Notes: generated by a model not told the origin, from the sequence alone. A stretch of 64,000 nucleotides of DNA from Muscardinus avellanarius (GCA_963383645.1 OY726566.1:92936029-93000028), one strand, 5' to 3'; shown: positions 45,545 through 58,041, counted from the first letter of the stretch. Translations and numbers: made by a program.

Positions 45545-45885
45545 GGAATGTTCTTAAATACAAGAAGTAATTTAAGTTATTTATATTTTGCTATCTATAA
45601 ACTTTGCATAATTTATATGCCATGAGTAATATAAGGAATGATGTCTACCAAGAGTTTCAATGGTCAACACAACTATTGTCTCATGCCGTAACATATATAA
45701 ATGATAAATGATACAACAGCTTATTCAATAAAAAGTTGCATATTACTGGAGTCTTTGTTTTCTGCAGTTTGCTGACATACACGCATAAATGATGATACAC
45801 GTTACATTCTGAGGACAGAAAGCAGCCATGGACTGTTGGTCACGATTTCTGTCTTCACTCACCGGCGGACAAAGTCTTTTTCTTT

Positions 45886-46095
45886 TTTTGGTACTAGAGA
45901 TTGAACCAAGGGAGCATTCTCCCTCCAAGCTACATCCCAAGCCCTATTTCTTTTATTCTTTATTTTGAATCAGGGCCTCACTAAGTTGCTGAGGGCCTCT
46001 CTAAGTAGCTGAGGCTGGCTGGGAACCTGCGATCCTCCTGTCTCAGCCTCCCAAGTACTGGGATTACAGGCGTGCGCCCACCCCCTCCCCGGCTC
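45886..46095 (-). mobile_element. B1-ID composite SINE
   Basis: ttggtactagagattgaacc to head ttacaggcgtgcgcccaccc-cctccccggct. Full length. Confidence 0.9.
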
Positions 46096-46776
46096 CTCAA
46101 AGTAGTTTCTTAAATAAGATAGTTAGCTGCATTATTGTTCACTTTATCTGTTTTTTAAATATGCTAGCTCTGATATAGGTATACATATAAGTTGCTATAA
46201 GTAATGTAGTCACATATACAGATTTCAATAATTAATGGAATCTTAGAATTCTTGAACTTGAAAAGACATTAGGTGTATCATTCAGCTAATCCTTTTCACG
46301 GTGTCTGAGAATCTTAATTAAACCCTCTTTTCATAAGTTCATAGCTAGTCCCAACTACAGGTATTATTTATACCCCTTAGGCATATATACTTAAGCATTC
46401 ACCTGTGCATAGTCAAGGTATGTGTGTAATAGAAAACATTTAGGGCCCCAAGGATTTTAGTAGAACTAACTGGTTAAAAGGCATCAATAGCATTATGCTA
46501 TTAGTGAGAGTCTATAAAACTAGATTTGAGAAATCTTCACTAGATAAAATCCCGGGGTGGGAAATATCAGTGGAAGAGAATTGGGAAGAAAATAAAGTAT
46601 TTCTAATTTCAAAGTTTTAAAACTTATGCATTGAGTACACAGTATATATTACTAGAGATATTAAGGAATGATGTGGTTTTATTAGTTGGGAAATATGTAC
46701 GTTTTGTTCTGTTTGTTGTGTGAGGCCCTTACTGAATTTTAGTTAAATGATTTTTTTTGTACAAAGCTTTTTCTTT

Positions 46777-47000
46777 CTTTCTTTTTTTTTTTTAGTGGTA
46801 TTGTGGATGGAACTTATGGGCACTGTACCTCCGAGCTACACCGTCAGTCCTATTTTTTGTCTTTTCTGTTTTTGAAACAGGGTCTCACTGAGTTGCGAAG
46901 GGCCGCGTCAAGTAGCTGAGGCTGTCCGCGAACCATGATCCTCTCTGGTCTCTGCCTCCTGAATGCTGGGATTACAAGTGTGCGTCACCACGCCTGGCTT
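46777..47000 (-). mobile_element. B1-ID SINE with perfect 18-bp TSD
   Basis: Complete antisense element from its poly-T run to caccacgcctggctt. Target duplication gtacaaagctttttcttt occurs exactly at 46759-46776 and 47001-47018. Confidence 0.93.
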
Positions 47001-47810
47001 GTACAAAGCTTTTTCTTTAAGGCACTGATAGTTCTTTCTGACCTCACGAGGTTTTTGTGAGTATTAGAGGAGTCATGGTTGATTATATTATCCTTGAAAT
47101 TGTGATTTAATTTCCAGCTGATGTAAGTGAAATAGATAATATAAATTAATTAATATTGGATCTGTCCTGTGTTTATGCTCTAGGAGATTCTAGGAGACAA
47201 ACAGAAAGATCAGGTTTTAAGCAAATGTGCCATGTGGGGTTGTGGCATTTTATTATTCATACCTTGCTTATTTGCTGCTTTTTAATGGGCAATCTATCAT
47301 ATCAGCGTGCATATAAGTAGCTGTATTCCATGTGATCTCTCAGGCCTTATTGATTTAAACTACATTTACCTTATCACCAGTCACTGCTGTGGCAGGTAGC
47401 TCATGCTTAGGTGGCCCTGTGCGCGTGTCCTGGTGGTGACTTTCACGTGATCTTTTGTGAGGAACATTTTGTCTCAGCTCAACTTCGATTTCTTTCTGTC
47501 TGAAGCTCTTTGATAGCTTGGCTACACCCCCTTCATGCCCCATACGTGCTGAATTTTGAAGGTTTCTTGTCTGCTGAGTACTTCCCCCCTTGCTGCAGGC
47601 TTGTTTTTGCTGGAAGGAGACTTCTGTGGCCTGAGGTGCCTAGCTTCTTCCTGTATAAAACAAAACCAGTAACAGAAATGTTTGTTCTCGGAATGTCACG
47701 TTTGGAAATATTGATGATCTTTTTTTATTTGCCTTTGAAATTGTCATCTTTAGAGGCTTGAGGCTTTTTGATTCTATTACCAGTTCCACTAATATTAAAA
47801 AATATACTAG

Positions 47811-47986
47811 CCGGGCGTGGTGGTACACGCTCGTAATCCCCGTGCTTGGGAGGTGGAGATAGGAGGATTGCACAGGTTAAAAGCCAGCCGCTCTGGCTTA
47901 AGAGACCCTGTTTCCAAATAAAAAAAAGTCTGGGAGTGTAGCCTGGAGGGAGAAGGGCTTCCAGGAACCCCAGTACCACCAAAAAA
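47811..47986 (+). mobile_element. Young-type B1-ID SINE
   Basis: gccgggcgtggtggtacacg head, ctggcttaagagaccctgtt joint, gtctgggagtgtagcctgga tail to cagtaccacc. Its B box is mutated to ggttaaaagcc. Confidence 0.9.
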
Positions 47987-48035
47987 TATATATATATAAA
48001 TATAAATATAAATATATATATATACACACACACAC
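47985..48035. repeat. (TA/AAAT)n-(CA)n SINE-tail repeat
   Basis: Mixed TA, TAAA and CA units extending the SINE tail. Confidence 0.9.
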
Positions 48036-48337
48036 TAATTCAGTAAAGTATCAAATGACCTCTATATTTCAAGGAAAACCACATGAATTCAGTAATTTTT
48101 ATATCCTTCTCTCCCTTTGTGAGTTTCAGGCGTCTAGTAAGTCTAATACAGAAATCATGGATAATATGTAGATTACTTATACATATAAGAACTTGAGTAA
48201 CTATCATATATGTTATTAGATGCTTTTGGTTCATGTTCAAGTTGCTATTTTTTATTATACTAAAATATATATAACATAAAACTAACAGTTTTGTCCATTT
48301 TTATGTGTATACCTCACTGGTACAAAACGTATTCATA

Positions 48338-48556
48338 AGCTAGGCGTGGTGGCGCATTCTTGTAATCCCAGCATTTGGGAGGCTGAGACAGGAGGATCAT
48401 GGTTCAAGGATAGCCTCAGCTACTACTTAGTGAGGCCCTTTGCAATTCAGTGCGACCCTGTTTCAAAATAAAGAATAAAAAAAATAGGGCTGGGAGTGAA
48501 GGTTGGAGGTAGAAAGCCCTGGGTTACATCCCCAGTACCCCCTACCCCCCAAAAAA
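48338..48556 (+). mobile_element. B1-ID composite SINE
   Basis: gctaggcgtggtggcgcatt head, ID tail gggctgggagtgaaggttgg to ccccagtaccccc. Inserted in the L1 3' UTR. Confidence 0.9.
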
Positions 48557-50021
48557 ATACATTCATAGCGTATGGAACCATCCCACCATCTATATAACAT
48601 AATGTTTCATCTTGTAAAAGTGAAAGTCTGTACCTATTAAATAAAGTCTCCCCATTTTCCTCTTCTCTTATTCCCTGGCAACCAACATTCTACTTTTCAT
48701 TTCTAGTAATTTGACTACTTTATGTACTTCATAAGTAGAATCATATAATATTTGTCTGTTGAGATTGACTTGTTTTACTTGGCACAGTGTTGGATTCGTC
48801 CATGATTTAGCATATATCCCGTCCTTTTAAAAGTTGAAAGGTACGCCACTGTCTGCATGTATCACATTTCCCTTATCCATTCACATGTCAATGGGCCCTT
48901 GGGTTGTTTCTACATTTGGGTGGTTGTAAATAATACTGCCATGAAGATTAGTATACAAATATATATTTGCTGATCAATATTCCTACAGGATATTGGCTTG
49001 TCATTTTCTTGTGGCGCCTTTGGCTTTGGTATTAGAATAATGATGAACTCACAGAATGAGTTGGGAAGTTTTTCATTTTTACATTTTTGGAAAAGTATGA
49101 GAAGGATTGCTTAAGCTTTTTAAATGCCTGGTCGAATTCACCATGAAGCCATCAAGTTCATGGCTTTTCTTCATTAGTAGATTTCTAATTGTTGATTTGA
49201 TCTTTCTACTAGTTATATATTGACTTAGATTTTATATTTCTTTATTATTTACTGTTGGTTGGTGTTATGTTTCTGGAAATTTGTTCATTTCTTCTAAGTT
49301 ATAAACAATATGCTCATATTTTTTTTATCTTATTGATGTTTTCTTCATAGTTTATCGACTGTTCTATCATGAAAAGGTGTTGAATTTGGTGACATGCTTT
49401 TTCTGCGTCAAATTAGGTGATTATATGCTTCCTTTTGTTATTCTGTTAAAGTGGTGCATTGCATCAATTGATTTTCATCTAGAATCCTCCTGGCGTCATA
49501 GAAATGAATCCCTCTTGGTCATGATGTATACTCTTTCAAGTGTGCTGCTGAATTCAGTTTGTTGGTAATTTAGTAGATTATTTAATTCCTCTGATTCCTT
49601 ACTTGTTTCTTGTTGAGAGTAGAGTACTGAAATCTCTACTATATTAGAATTATTTGTTCTTTTGTTTTGTTCAATTTTTGCTTCATATATTTTAATAGTC
49701 TGTTATTAGGGGGATACATTTTTATTGTATTTCCTTTTTGTATTGAACCTTTTATTAATATGTAATATTCTTTTTGTCTCTTTAATTTTTTTATTAAAAT
49801 TTTTTTAGCTTTTAGTAGAGCCACTTTTGTTCTCTTTCCATGTTGCTATTTCTATGGAATATCTTTTTTTTCTTATCTTTTGCTCTTAGTCTGCACCTTT
49901 GCATCTATTTGTGCTTTTGTAGACAGCATATGGTTTGATCACATTTTATTTTTTAATTCATTGTGCCAATCTTTGTCTTTTGATTGGAGAATTTACTCCA
50001 TTTACATTTAAACTAATTACT

Positions 50022-50232
50022 ACCGAATGTAGTGGTACACACCTGTAATCCCAGTAGTTGGGAGGCTGACACAGCAGGAGCAGAGGTTTGAAACAAGCCT
50101 TAGCAACTTAGTGGGGCTCTCAGCAATTTAGCAAGATTCTGTTTCCAAGTAAAAAATAAAATAGGTTTGGAAGTGTAGTCTGGAGAGAGATTGCCTCTGG
50201 ATTCAATCCCCATAACCACCATAAAAAAAAGT
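50022..50232 (+). mobile_element. B1-ID composite SINE, diverged
   Basis: cgaatgtagtggtacacacc head, ID tail ggtttggaagtgtagtctgg to cccataaccacc and A run. Inserted in L1. Confidence 0.85.
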
Positions 50233-50639
50233 AATTGCTGATAAGAAAAAATATCTTTTATTCTGATATTTGTTTTTTTATATATCTTATAGCTCTGTTT
50301 CTCGTATCCTGTGTTACTGTTTTCTTTTGTATTTTGTGGAATTTTTTTTGCAGTGAACAATTTAAATTTTCTTTTTATTTTCATTTATATGAATTCTTTA
50401 GCTATTGAAGGAATGAGGATTAAACAGTCTAAGGTTATAACACTCTAACTTAAATTTATGTCAATCTAATTTCAATACTGTATAAAAACTCTACTTTTAT
50501 AGCTATGTGCCAACTGCTTTTGGTTGTTGATAGCATAAAACTACATCTTTATATATTATTCACTTTAATTCATACAATAACAATTATTTTAAATGCATTA
50601 ATCTCTTAAATTATGTAGAAAAATATGTATTTATAAAGT

Positions 50640-50830
50640 AAATAGAAGACAAAAGACTAAACAGCTACAAGATATATAGAAAACAAATACCAAGGTGATA
50701 GAAGTCTTTCCTTGTCAGTAATTACTTTAAATGTGAATGAATTAAACTCTATAATCAAAAGACATAGATTAGCAGTACTAGATTCTAGACTAATTATTGT
50801 GTTTTAAGAGTCTTTTAGACTAGGAAACCA
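50640..50830 (+). mobile_element. Sense L1 endonuclease-start fragment within antisense L1
   Basis: At about 50717-50770 a + frame reads ITLNVNELNSIIKRHRLAV, the L1 ORF2 endonuclease start. The same motif is encoded on the minus strand at about 49965-50012. The orientation is opposite to the surrounding element. Confidence 0.6.
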
Positions 50831-52977
50831 TGTAGAAAAAAATATAGGTACAAATTTAATTACTGTCTTTTATAATTGCCCAGGTACTTACCTTTTTTGA
50901 GGTCTTTATTTCTTTGTAACAATTTTTAGCTACTCTTCAATGTCTTTTCATTTCATCCTTTATAATTCCTTGAGCCTTTCTTTCAGGGAAGGTCTAGTGA
51001 TTATGAACTGTCTGAGCTTTTGTTCATTTGGGGATGTCTTAATTTCTCCCTTTACGTTTCAGGGAGAAGTTTTTAAGATGTATGATTATTGGTTGACAAC
51101 GTTTTTGTTTATTTGCCTTAGCACTTTGGGTTATTCTACCATCTTCTGTCTTCTCAAGCTTCTGATTAGAAATCTGTGGACAATCCTATTGAGACTCCCT
51201 GTACATTATGGCTTGCTTCTCTCCTGGTCATTTGAAGGTTCTCTTTTTGTCTCTTAGACCTTTGATTATGTGTCTTAGTGTAAGTCTCATTGATTTTCTT
51301 TCTTGGAGTGTGTTTTTTTTTCAGATGTTTATATTCTTTCTTAAAATTGGGGTTTTTCTCTATCTCCTCTTTTAGAACCACTGCAGTGCATATATTAATC
51401 CATTTGATTTTGTCCCGTGGGCCCTGAGTGCTCTTATGTCTCCTCATTGTTTTCTTTCCTTTCCTCAGATTTCTTAATGTCCATTGTCCTATCTTCAAGT
51501 TAGCAGATTCTTTCTCCTGCCTGCTTTAATCTGCCTTTGAATCCCTCTAGTGAACTTTTCATTCCAATTATTACGTTATCTATCTTCATAATTTCTTTTT
51601 GGTTTGGTTTTTATTTTTCTATCCTTTTGTGATATTGTCATTTTGTTCATACATCACTTTCTTGACTTTTGTTTACATCTTCTTTTAGTTCTTTGAGCAC
51701 CTGTAAGAGTCAAGTTATACTCTTCTTGTATAGATCTACTACTAAGTCTTCTTTGGGACAGTTTCTATTGATATTTTCTCTGTGGAGTGGGTCATATTTT
51801 TCTGTTTTGTGTGCCTTGTGATCTTTTGGTTGAAAGTCAGCACTTAAGTTTCATAATTTGCTGACTCTGGAAATCAGATTCTTCTCCTTTCCTAGGCCTT
51901 GTTTTTGTTGTTGTTATTGTTGTTGTATTATAGCCTCTGTCCCAAGGATCATCCTGGATGTGAATTTAATGTTTTCTCATTTCTGTTCTATGCCTGTACC
52001 TTTCTTTGGTCATGCCAGTCACTTTGTAATTTTTCATATACAAAAATTGTTTCTGAACATCTTAGTCTTTAATGTGGGGCTCCTAAAAGAGGAGAAAGAA
52101 AAAAAATGACGGAGTAAAGAAGGGTACAGGCCCTTCAAACCTTTGGGAAGTCATTTGAGCAAGAGGGAGAGGGGATTGAAGTGGAGCAGTAATCATGGCA
52201 GCTCACCTCTGCTGCACCTCTGTGATCAGAGGAAGAAATCAGCCACCGCAGCATAGATACTGAGTATTTGAAGGGTAATATAATTTTGGCCCATGCTATT
52301 TCTTGCCATCTGTGTTCAAGCTGTCCCAGGAAAATGTACAGGGCTGCCTGCCAGGGGCCTGGGGTGGGAGTAGACAGGTAGCTACAACTGTGCTAAGAGC
52401 TGAAATTGACTGACATTAACTGCAGCTTGCCATCCAAGTAGTCCTATGGAACCTAAAGCCTTTAGCAGCCTCCATAGTTAAAGTTCACGGGTGAGAAATC
52501 CATCATTAGGTGATGTTGTCCTTGGCGTGAAAACCGTGGAGTGTAAGATGACAGTAGGCAAGGTGATTTTGTGGAACCACCATTGTATATGTGGTCTGTT
52601 GATGAATGGAACTTAATTTTATGGCTCATGACAATAGTTTTATCAGTCACCTTCTGCCTATACGATTGTCTAGGTGAGGAGAGAGCTTCCTGGTGCTTTT
52701 TACTCTGCTATCTTTCCAAAATCCTCCCTAAGTGCATTTTATGAGTTGGGAACTCCCCAGGAAGGGAGTGAGGGGGAACAGCCTGCAGAGCATTCCATGT
52801 CATCAGAAGCAGAGGTTTTAGAGAATATACATAAATAGTGGTCTTTACAATCTCCCCTAAGTAGATTTCAGTGGTGCTGAACCGCTAGATTGGCTTCTAG
52901 TCCAGTTGAGCTTGAATCTACCAAGAAGAACACATTCATTCCTTCAGGCTGTCACATATAGGGAAATCCTTCCATTT

Positions 52978-53160
52978 GCCAGGCGTGGTGGTATACACCT
53001 GTAATCTCAGTGCTTGGGAGACTGAGGATTGCAGGTTTGAGGCTAGCCTTGGCAAATCGGTGATACCATTTTTCAAAGTAAAAAATGAGAAAAAATTGGG
53101 GTGGGAGTATAACTAAGAAGTGGACTACCCCCTGTGTTTTGTCCCTACTACCATAAAAAC
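52978..53160 (+). mobile_element. B1-ID composite SINE, diverged
   Basis: gccaggcgtggtggtataca head, ggtttgaggctagccttggc, ID tail ggggtgggagtataactaag. Confidence 0.83.
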
Positions 53161-53168
53161 AAAATAAA

Positions 53169-53428
53169 GCTGGGCGTGGTGGCGCACGCTTGTAATCCCC
53201 GCGCTTGGGAGGCGGAGACAGGAGGATCGTGCTGGTTCGAAGCCAGCCGCGCTGGCTTAAGAGACCCTGTTTCCAAATAAAAATATAAAAATAGGTCTGG
53301 GAGTGTAGCCCGGAGGTAGAAGGGCTTCCAGGAACCCCAGTACCACCAAAAATAAAAAACAAAACAACAACAACAACAAAAAAAAAACCAAAACCAAAAC
53401 AAACAAACAAAAAAACCAAACCCCCTAA
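53169..53428 (+). mobile_element. Young B1-ID SINE (ggttcgaagcc subfamily) with long A-rich tail
   Basis: gctgggcgtggtggcgcacg head, ctggttcgaagccagccgcg, canonical tail to cccagtaccacc (53347), then about 80 bp of AAC/AAACC units. Confidence 0.94.
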
Positions 53429-53614
53429 ACAAAACTTTCCAGTTATTTTGAGGATTGAAGGACAGGGAAGGTGGGGCAGATTTTGGTAGTTAGCTTTCAT
53501 CTTTGGGCTTGTATTCACTTTTGTTTATGTCTGTCTTCATTCTGCCATTAGTACAATGAGAGAGTTATTTTTAGGCCAGAAGTTTGTACCCTCTGGTTCT
53601 TTTGGTAGTTGTAA

Positions 53615-53629
53615 CCCCCCCCCCCCCCC
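53615..53629 (+). repeat. Poly-C run (15)
   Basis: Fifteen consecutive C residues, an i-motif/G-tract-prone site with no SINE attached. Confidence 0.95.
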
Positions 53630-53953
53630 GAATTCTTATGTGAAGTTTTGTATGTTATTTTGTGACTCTTAGAAAATGTGTGCTATTTGAGGGGAAAGGC
53701 GTGTGGCCTCCAGTAGATACAGAGGTCTCAGATCCTAAGATAATCCTTTCCCCCAACTATCCATAAGAGTTAACAACCACTGATGTAGGCTATTTATTCC
53801 TTTTCCAAACAAATGGTTTGGATGAAGGCTGTACTTTAAACATCTATAGAGACTTTTTGATATAACATTGCCTCGCATAAATTTTTGTGGATTATTAGCA
53901 ATTTATGTCTCCAATAGCTTATGATATATCAGACATATGTTAAAAGAAAAATA

Positions 53954-54190
53954 GGCCGGGTGTGGTGGCGCACGCTTATAATCCCAGCATTCGGGAGGCT
54001 GAGACCTGAGGATCGCGGTTCGCAGACAGCCTCAGCTATTTAGTGAGGCCCTCTGCAACTCAGTGAGACCCGGTTTCAAAATAAAGAATAAAAAATAGGG
54101 CAGGGGGTGTAGCTCAGAGGTCGAATGCCCCTGGGTTCCACCCCCAGGCCTACCAAAAAAAAACAAAAACAAAAACAAAAACAAAAAACA
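53954..54190 (+). mobile_element. B1-ID composite SINE
   Basis: gccgggtgtggtggcgcacg head, cgcggttcgcagacagcctc, ID tail gggcagggggtgtagctcag to cccccaggcctacc and (CAAAAA)n. Confidence 0.92.
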
Positions 54191-54244
54191 GGAAAAATAG
54201 GTTGTTCTTTTGTATTTATGAAATATTTCTTCATTTTTCTATTT

Positions 54245-54397
54245 TTTATAGGGATTGAATGCAGGGGGTGCTCTTAACACCGAGATACCCTCCCAAGCCC
54301 TTATTATTTTTTTATTTTTGAACATGGTCTTGCTAAGTTGTTGAGGCTGGCCTTGAACTTGTGATTCTCCTGCCCCAGTCTCCCAAGTACTAGGGTT
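54245..54397 (-). mobile_element. B1-ID composite SINE, partial
   Basis: Antisense agggattgaatgcagggggt ID part and tgttgaggctggccttgaac head. The last ~20 bp of the head are missing. Confidence 0.78.
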
Positions 54398-54925
54398 ATT
54401 TTTGTTACTCATCCCTCAGAATCTCCTCTCCCGTGTACACATGGTTCTGCCTCTACTTCTCTTTAATTCATTTTTCTTTTGTAATGACTTTAACTTATTT
54501 ACCTTTCTCCTGGATACATATTTATAATATCTCTTATTCCAGCAGCTTGTCATTTTTAATTAACGAATAGGAGCTTGAGGTAGGGGACCAGCTTTTCGTG
54601 AGTCTCAAGACTACAGCATTATGAACAGCATTTTTTATAAACAATCCATGCAGAATAGCAATGGCCATGTGCCAGAAATGGCCTGTGAAAACCTTCCCAT
54701 GGAGGTTTACATGCTCATTTATACTTTCTTCTAATAGGTACGATTTCAGGAATACAAATATCATTTTGTGACTCCTAGAGAATTATCATGCAAATTAATT
54801 TAGCTGCAAAAATCAAAATCAAGGCAGTGATCCTATTATACTAGACTTGTTTTTGAATTTGACGGTGAAAACTATTATTATTGTTGTCATTGTTGTTCTT
54901 CTTCTTGTTATTGTTAATTTTGCAG

Positions 54926-55169
54926 TGAGGGAGATAAGCCTGCAGGATATCAAGGAGGATTTGGAGTTAGATCCCGAAGAGAACAGCACCCTTTTTATGG
55001 GCATCCTTATCAAAGGGCTGGCCAAACTGAAGAAGATCCCAGAGACGGTCAAGGCGATCAAAGAGCGCCTGGAGCAGGAGTTGAAGCAGATCGTGAAGAG
55101 GTCCACCACCCAGGTGGCAGACAGTGGCTACCAGAGGGGCGAGAACCTCACTATGGAGAACCAGCCAAG
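54926..55169 (+). CDS. EXOC4: EXOC4 (Sec8) internal coding exon, third of three
   Basis: A 244-nt exon entering in phase 1 and leaving in phase 2. It encodes [20 protein letters not shown], then [20 protein letters not shown], an [18 protein letters not shown] helix and [21 protein letters not shown] plus AG. This is the highly conserved Sec8 segment with acidic and amphipathic-helix stretches that follows the linker. The acceptor is ttgttaattttgcag at 54925, preceded by a long T/TTG-rich tract. The donor is AAG|gtacag at 55170. Upstream in-frame codons (54847-54925) and downstream codons (55170-55230) are intronic. The exon skips 33.3 kb from its predecessor, and the next exon lies beyond the window. 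Confidence 0.96.
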
Positions 55170-56345
55170 GTACAGGGGGGCACAGCTTGCGTTTTTGATA
55201 CCTCTGTTTATTATACATTTTCTAGAGTAAAGCATAAATAATTGATCTCCCATTAATGATATGTGTTTGACCTCGGGATACTATAGCTCATACAAACTCA
55301 GATGAAAACAGCTTGCCCCTACATAATTCAGCTACCTGGTTTTTGATGTTATTGAGACCTTTAACACATATTGTCCATATTCACATAGATTGGCCGAAAG
55401 ATACAGACCTATCTATAATTAAGTTGTTTATAAGCCAAGATACCGAGTGAATACATAATTCAATGAAAGAATTATCGAACATGTACTAGCTACCAAGTAG
55501 TTTTCAAGGTCATTTATGTGTCTATTTATGTATCCCATTTAATTCTCCACAATTTTGCAAGCTAGGTATTAGCATCCCCTTTTGTAGTCAGGAGAACTGG
55601 GGCTTAGAAGCTAAGTGGTCAGCCCAGGCTTACAGAACAGGAGGCGGCTGTGGAGTGGGGTCAAGTCCGTTTGGTTCTGAAGCCCCTGCTTTTTCCTCTG
55701 TCTCACACTGCCTCTTCAACGTGTGATGATATTTGCCAAAAGACAAATGAGCCTCAGGAATTCCTGTACTAATTTAGAACAACAAATAGGATTTGAATGC
55801 CATAACTTTTGTTTCCTAAGGAGATTATGGACATTTTATTCAGATCCTACTTCTGTACATTTTAGGCCATAATAGACCAGTGCCATTTGATGATGTTTGA
55901 AATTGGGCTTTCCTGAAAGTCAAAGATCTTTTTTAAAGGAGTCTTTGTCCCATCCCAATCCCCAGTTTCTACTCCAAATGCCTATATATGCCAGATATGT
56001 ACAAGGGCAGGAATTGGGCGTATATGAAAAATACCCATTAAAACTGCTGTTTCACATAAGAATAGAAGGCAAGGTAGATCATGTCTTTTTTGCTCATTTA
56101 TATGAGCTCCTGAGAAATATTCATAATCTTATTAATTCTGCTGTTAGGGATATTCCACTGTTTGTACTTAGTGCTTTAATTTTTTTTTTTTTTTAAAGAC
56201 AGGAACAAGATTTAAAGAGGAAATAATAATAGCTCTTTTAGTATAGACTTTTACACACTTTTAATTTTGTGGAAAAATGAGTATATTCTATTTATAGTTT
56301 TATGTTTTTGTATATCTAAATGACATTGACTTTAATTGTATTTTA

Positions 56346-56553
56346 TTTATTTATTTTTTGGTGGTACTGGGGTTCCTGGAAGCCCTTCTTCCTCCGGGCT
56401 ACACTCCCATGGGCTACACTCCCAGACCTATTTTTTAACTTTATGTGGAAACAGGGTCTCTTAAGCCAGAGAGGCTGGCTCCGAACCAGCGCGATCCTCT
56501 TGTCTCTGCCTCCCAAGTGCGGGGATTACAAACATGCGCCACTATGCCCGGCC
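56346..56553 (-). mobile_element. Young B1-ID SINE with 18-bp TSD and internal duplication
   Basis: ggtggtactggggttcctgg tail. ggctacactccca is duplicated in tandem at about 56397-56428. Head ends gccactatgcccggcc. Perfect target duplication gactttaattgtatttta at 56328-56345 and 56554-56571. Confidence 0.94.
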
Positions 56554-56625
56554 GACTTTAATTGTATTTTAAAACTCTTTACAAAGGAATTCCTTGTGAA
56601 CTTCATTCAAAAGTAGTATGGGTGG

Positions 56626-56800
56626 GCCAGACATGGTAGTGCAAACCTTTAATCCCAATACATGGGAGGCTGAGACAGGATAATTAAAGGTTCAAGGCCA
56701 GCCACAGCCAATTATTGAGACCCTCAGTACCTTAGCAAGACCCTATTTCAAAATAAAAAACAAAGAGTAGCTCAGAGGTAGAGCACCCCTGTGTTGATGG
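56626..56800 (+). mobile_element. B1-ID composite SINE, diverged
   Basis: ggccagacatggtagtgcaa head, ggttcaaggccagccacagc, ID tail gagtagctcagaggtagagc, truncated at cctgtgttgatgg. Confidence 0.83.
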
Positions 56801-58036
56801 GTGAAAGTATGAAAAAGTACTGTGGCTGGTAAAAAACAAACCCCCAAACTTCTGTCTAACCGTCTCCTGCCAGCAGTGTGTCAGAGCAATGGTTGATGAG
56901 GCACTTGTTCTCAAGCTCAGATCTGGTGTATTCTGACCTTGTGCTCTGTGGCACAGGGCTGCTTGCTGTAAACGAGGTTGCGTGGTTAGTGTTCAGTGGT
57001 TCTGGTAAGTTGTGCATCCACATACACCTGTGAATACCGGTGATTTACTGTTGGTGCTTTCTTCAATTCCTGTGTCTTTCCATCACTCATGTCACCATCC
57101 AGAGAAGGCGGGGAATGTGTCTGAATTGAACTTTGCTTTTCTTCTTTCCTTGCCCAGTGCCTGGATTTCCGTGAAGACCTTTTGGCTCCTTTCTAATGAA
57201 TACTCTAGAATTCTGTTTTGTTATTTGCCCTGCTGCTGCAAGTCCCTAGACAAATAGACTGAACTTTCATAGGGAAATAACATTACTATAATATATACTA
57301 GAAATAAAGCAAAAGGGCAGAGATCAATAACTTTCCTGCAGATCTCATTACAGTACCCTTAAAAACATTGTGCCTTTCATAGGATTTTGACCTCTTCCTC
57401 TTCTGTTGCCTGGGCCCCTTCCAGAATTCATGAGTGGAAATTGCAGCACTCGGAGTAGAAATTGAGCTCACTGCCCCAGGAAATACTAGGGTTTTCTCTA
57501 TCAGGAATGAGTCAGCAGCATTTTTGTTCCCCTAAGTTTCATTTCTTCATGAGTATATTCAAAGACTTTTTTTTTTTTTTTGTAGGCAGGAAATATTAGA
57601 TACTAGCAAGTGAACAAGCTGTTTGCTACAGTTTCTTGTCTGCAACACAATCCTATTTTATAAAACATTTGATCTTAAAAATATTGGGCCCAAACTCTTT
57701 ATTATAAGTTAAAATATTACCGAGAAAACGAACATTTTGGATGATCTACTCCGTTAGAAGATCAAAAATTAAATTATTGGGCTTGGATTCCAAATGATTG
57801 ATAATTTGGAGCTAGTTTCTGCTGGTTGCTTGCTATCAGATGCTTTAAAACTCCTCAGAAATTAATTCCTAAAGTGATTAGCACTGTTGCTTCAAAAGGA
57901 TTGGAATTCTAGAACGGATATTGTCAGATTGTCCCTCGGAGATTGCATGGTGCTTTGCGTGCATCAGACTTTGTTTAGGAAGGTGTTAAGGATCATTTAC
58001 TTCACAGCGAAGTAAAATCAAAGTGCTTGGCAGCAC

Positions 58037-58041
58037 TGTTG

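Larger units (their letters stand above)
48241..52735 (-). mobile_element. Ancient L1ME/L1M-type LINE, antisense, near full span
   Basis: Reading rightward gives 3' to 5' order. The 3' UTR is about 48241-48960 (ccctggcaaccaacattcta; aatttgactactttatgtac). RT follows at 48990-49600 (gaattcaccatgaagccatc; gtgttgaatttggtgacatg), then the EN start and inter-ORF region at 49600-50640. ORF1-like DNA covers 50880-52090 (minus frame 51498-51166), and the 5' end is near 52735. The ORF2 C-terminus is missing. Two SINEs interrupt it, and a short sense-strand EN piece lies at 50640-50830. Confidence 0.75.
21661..54925 (+). other. EXOC4: EXOC4 intron, 33,265 bp
   Basis: Complete intron bounded by gtaagt and ttttgcag. 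It is repeat-dense and carries two processed retrocopies and a solo LTR, listed separately. Stretches where I see no recognised feature are 23873-25060, 25713-25904, 26161-26559, 27420-28558, 35560-36424, 36586-37555, 41548-42842, 43125-44046, 44160-44567, 46100-46758, 52736-52977, 53430-53953 and 54400-54925. The T-rich 41900-42800 block might be very old antisense L1, but I cannot support that firmly. Confidence 0.9.

Noticed and set aside
47355..47543. 62-codon basic minus ORF
   Set aside because: Coding-like composition but no family, poly-A or target duplication; too weak to list.
52952..53518. 188-codon minus ORF, the longest in the window
   Set aside because: It runs through two back-to-back antisense SINEs and their A-rich tails; the GSWKPFYLRATLP-like peptide recurs at every such SINE.
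54847..54925. Hydrophobic N-terminus read in frame into the third EXOC4 exon
   Set aside because: It is intron upstream of a clear ttttgcag acceptor; phase joins exactly to 21660.
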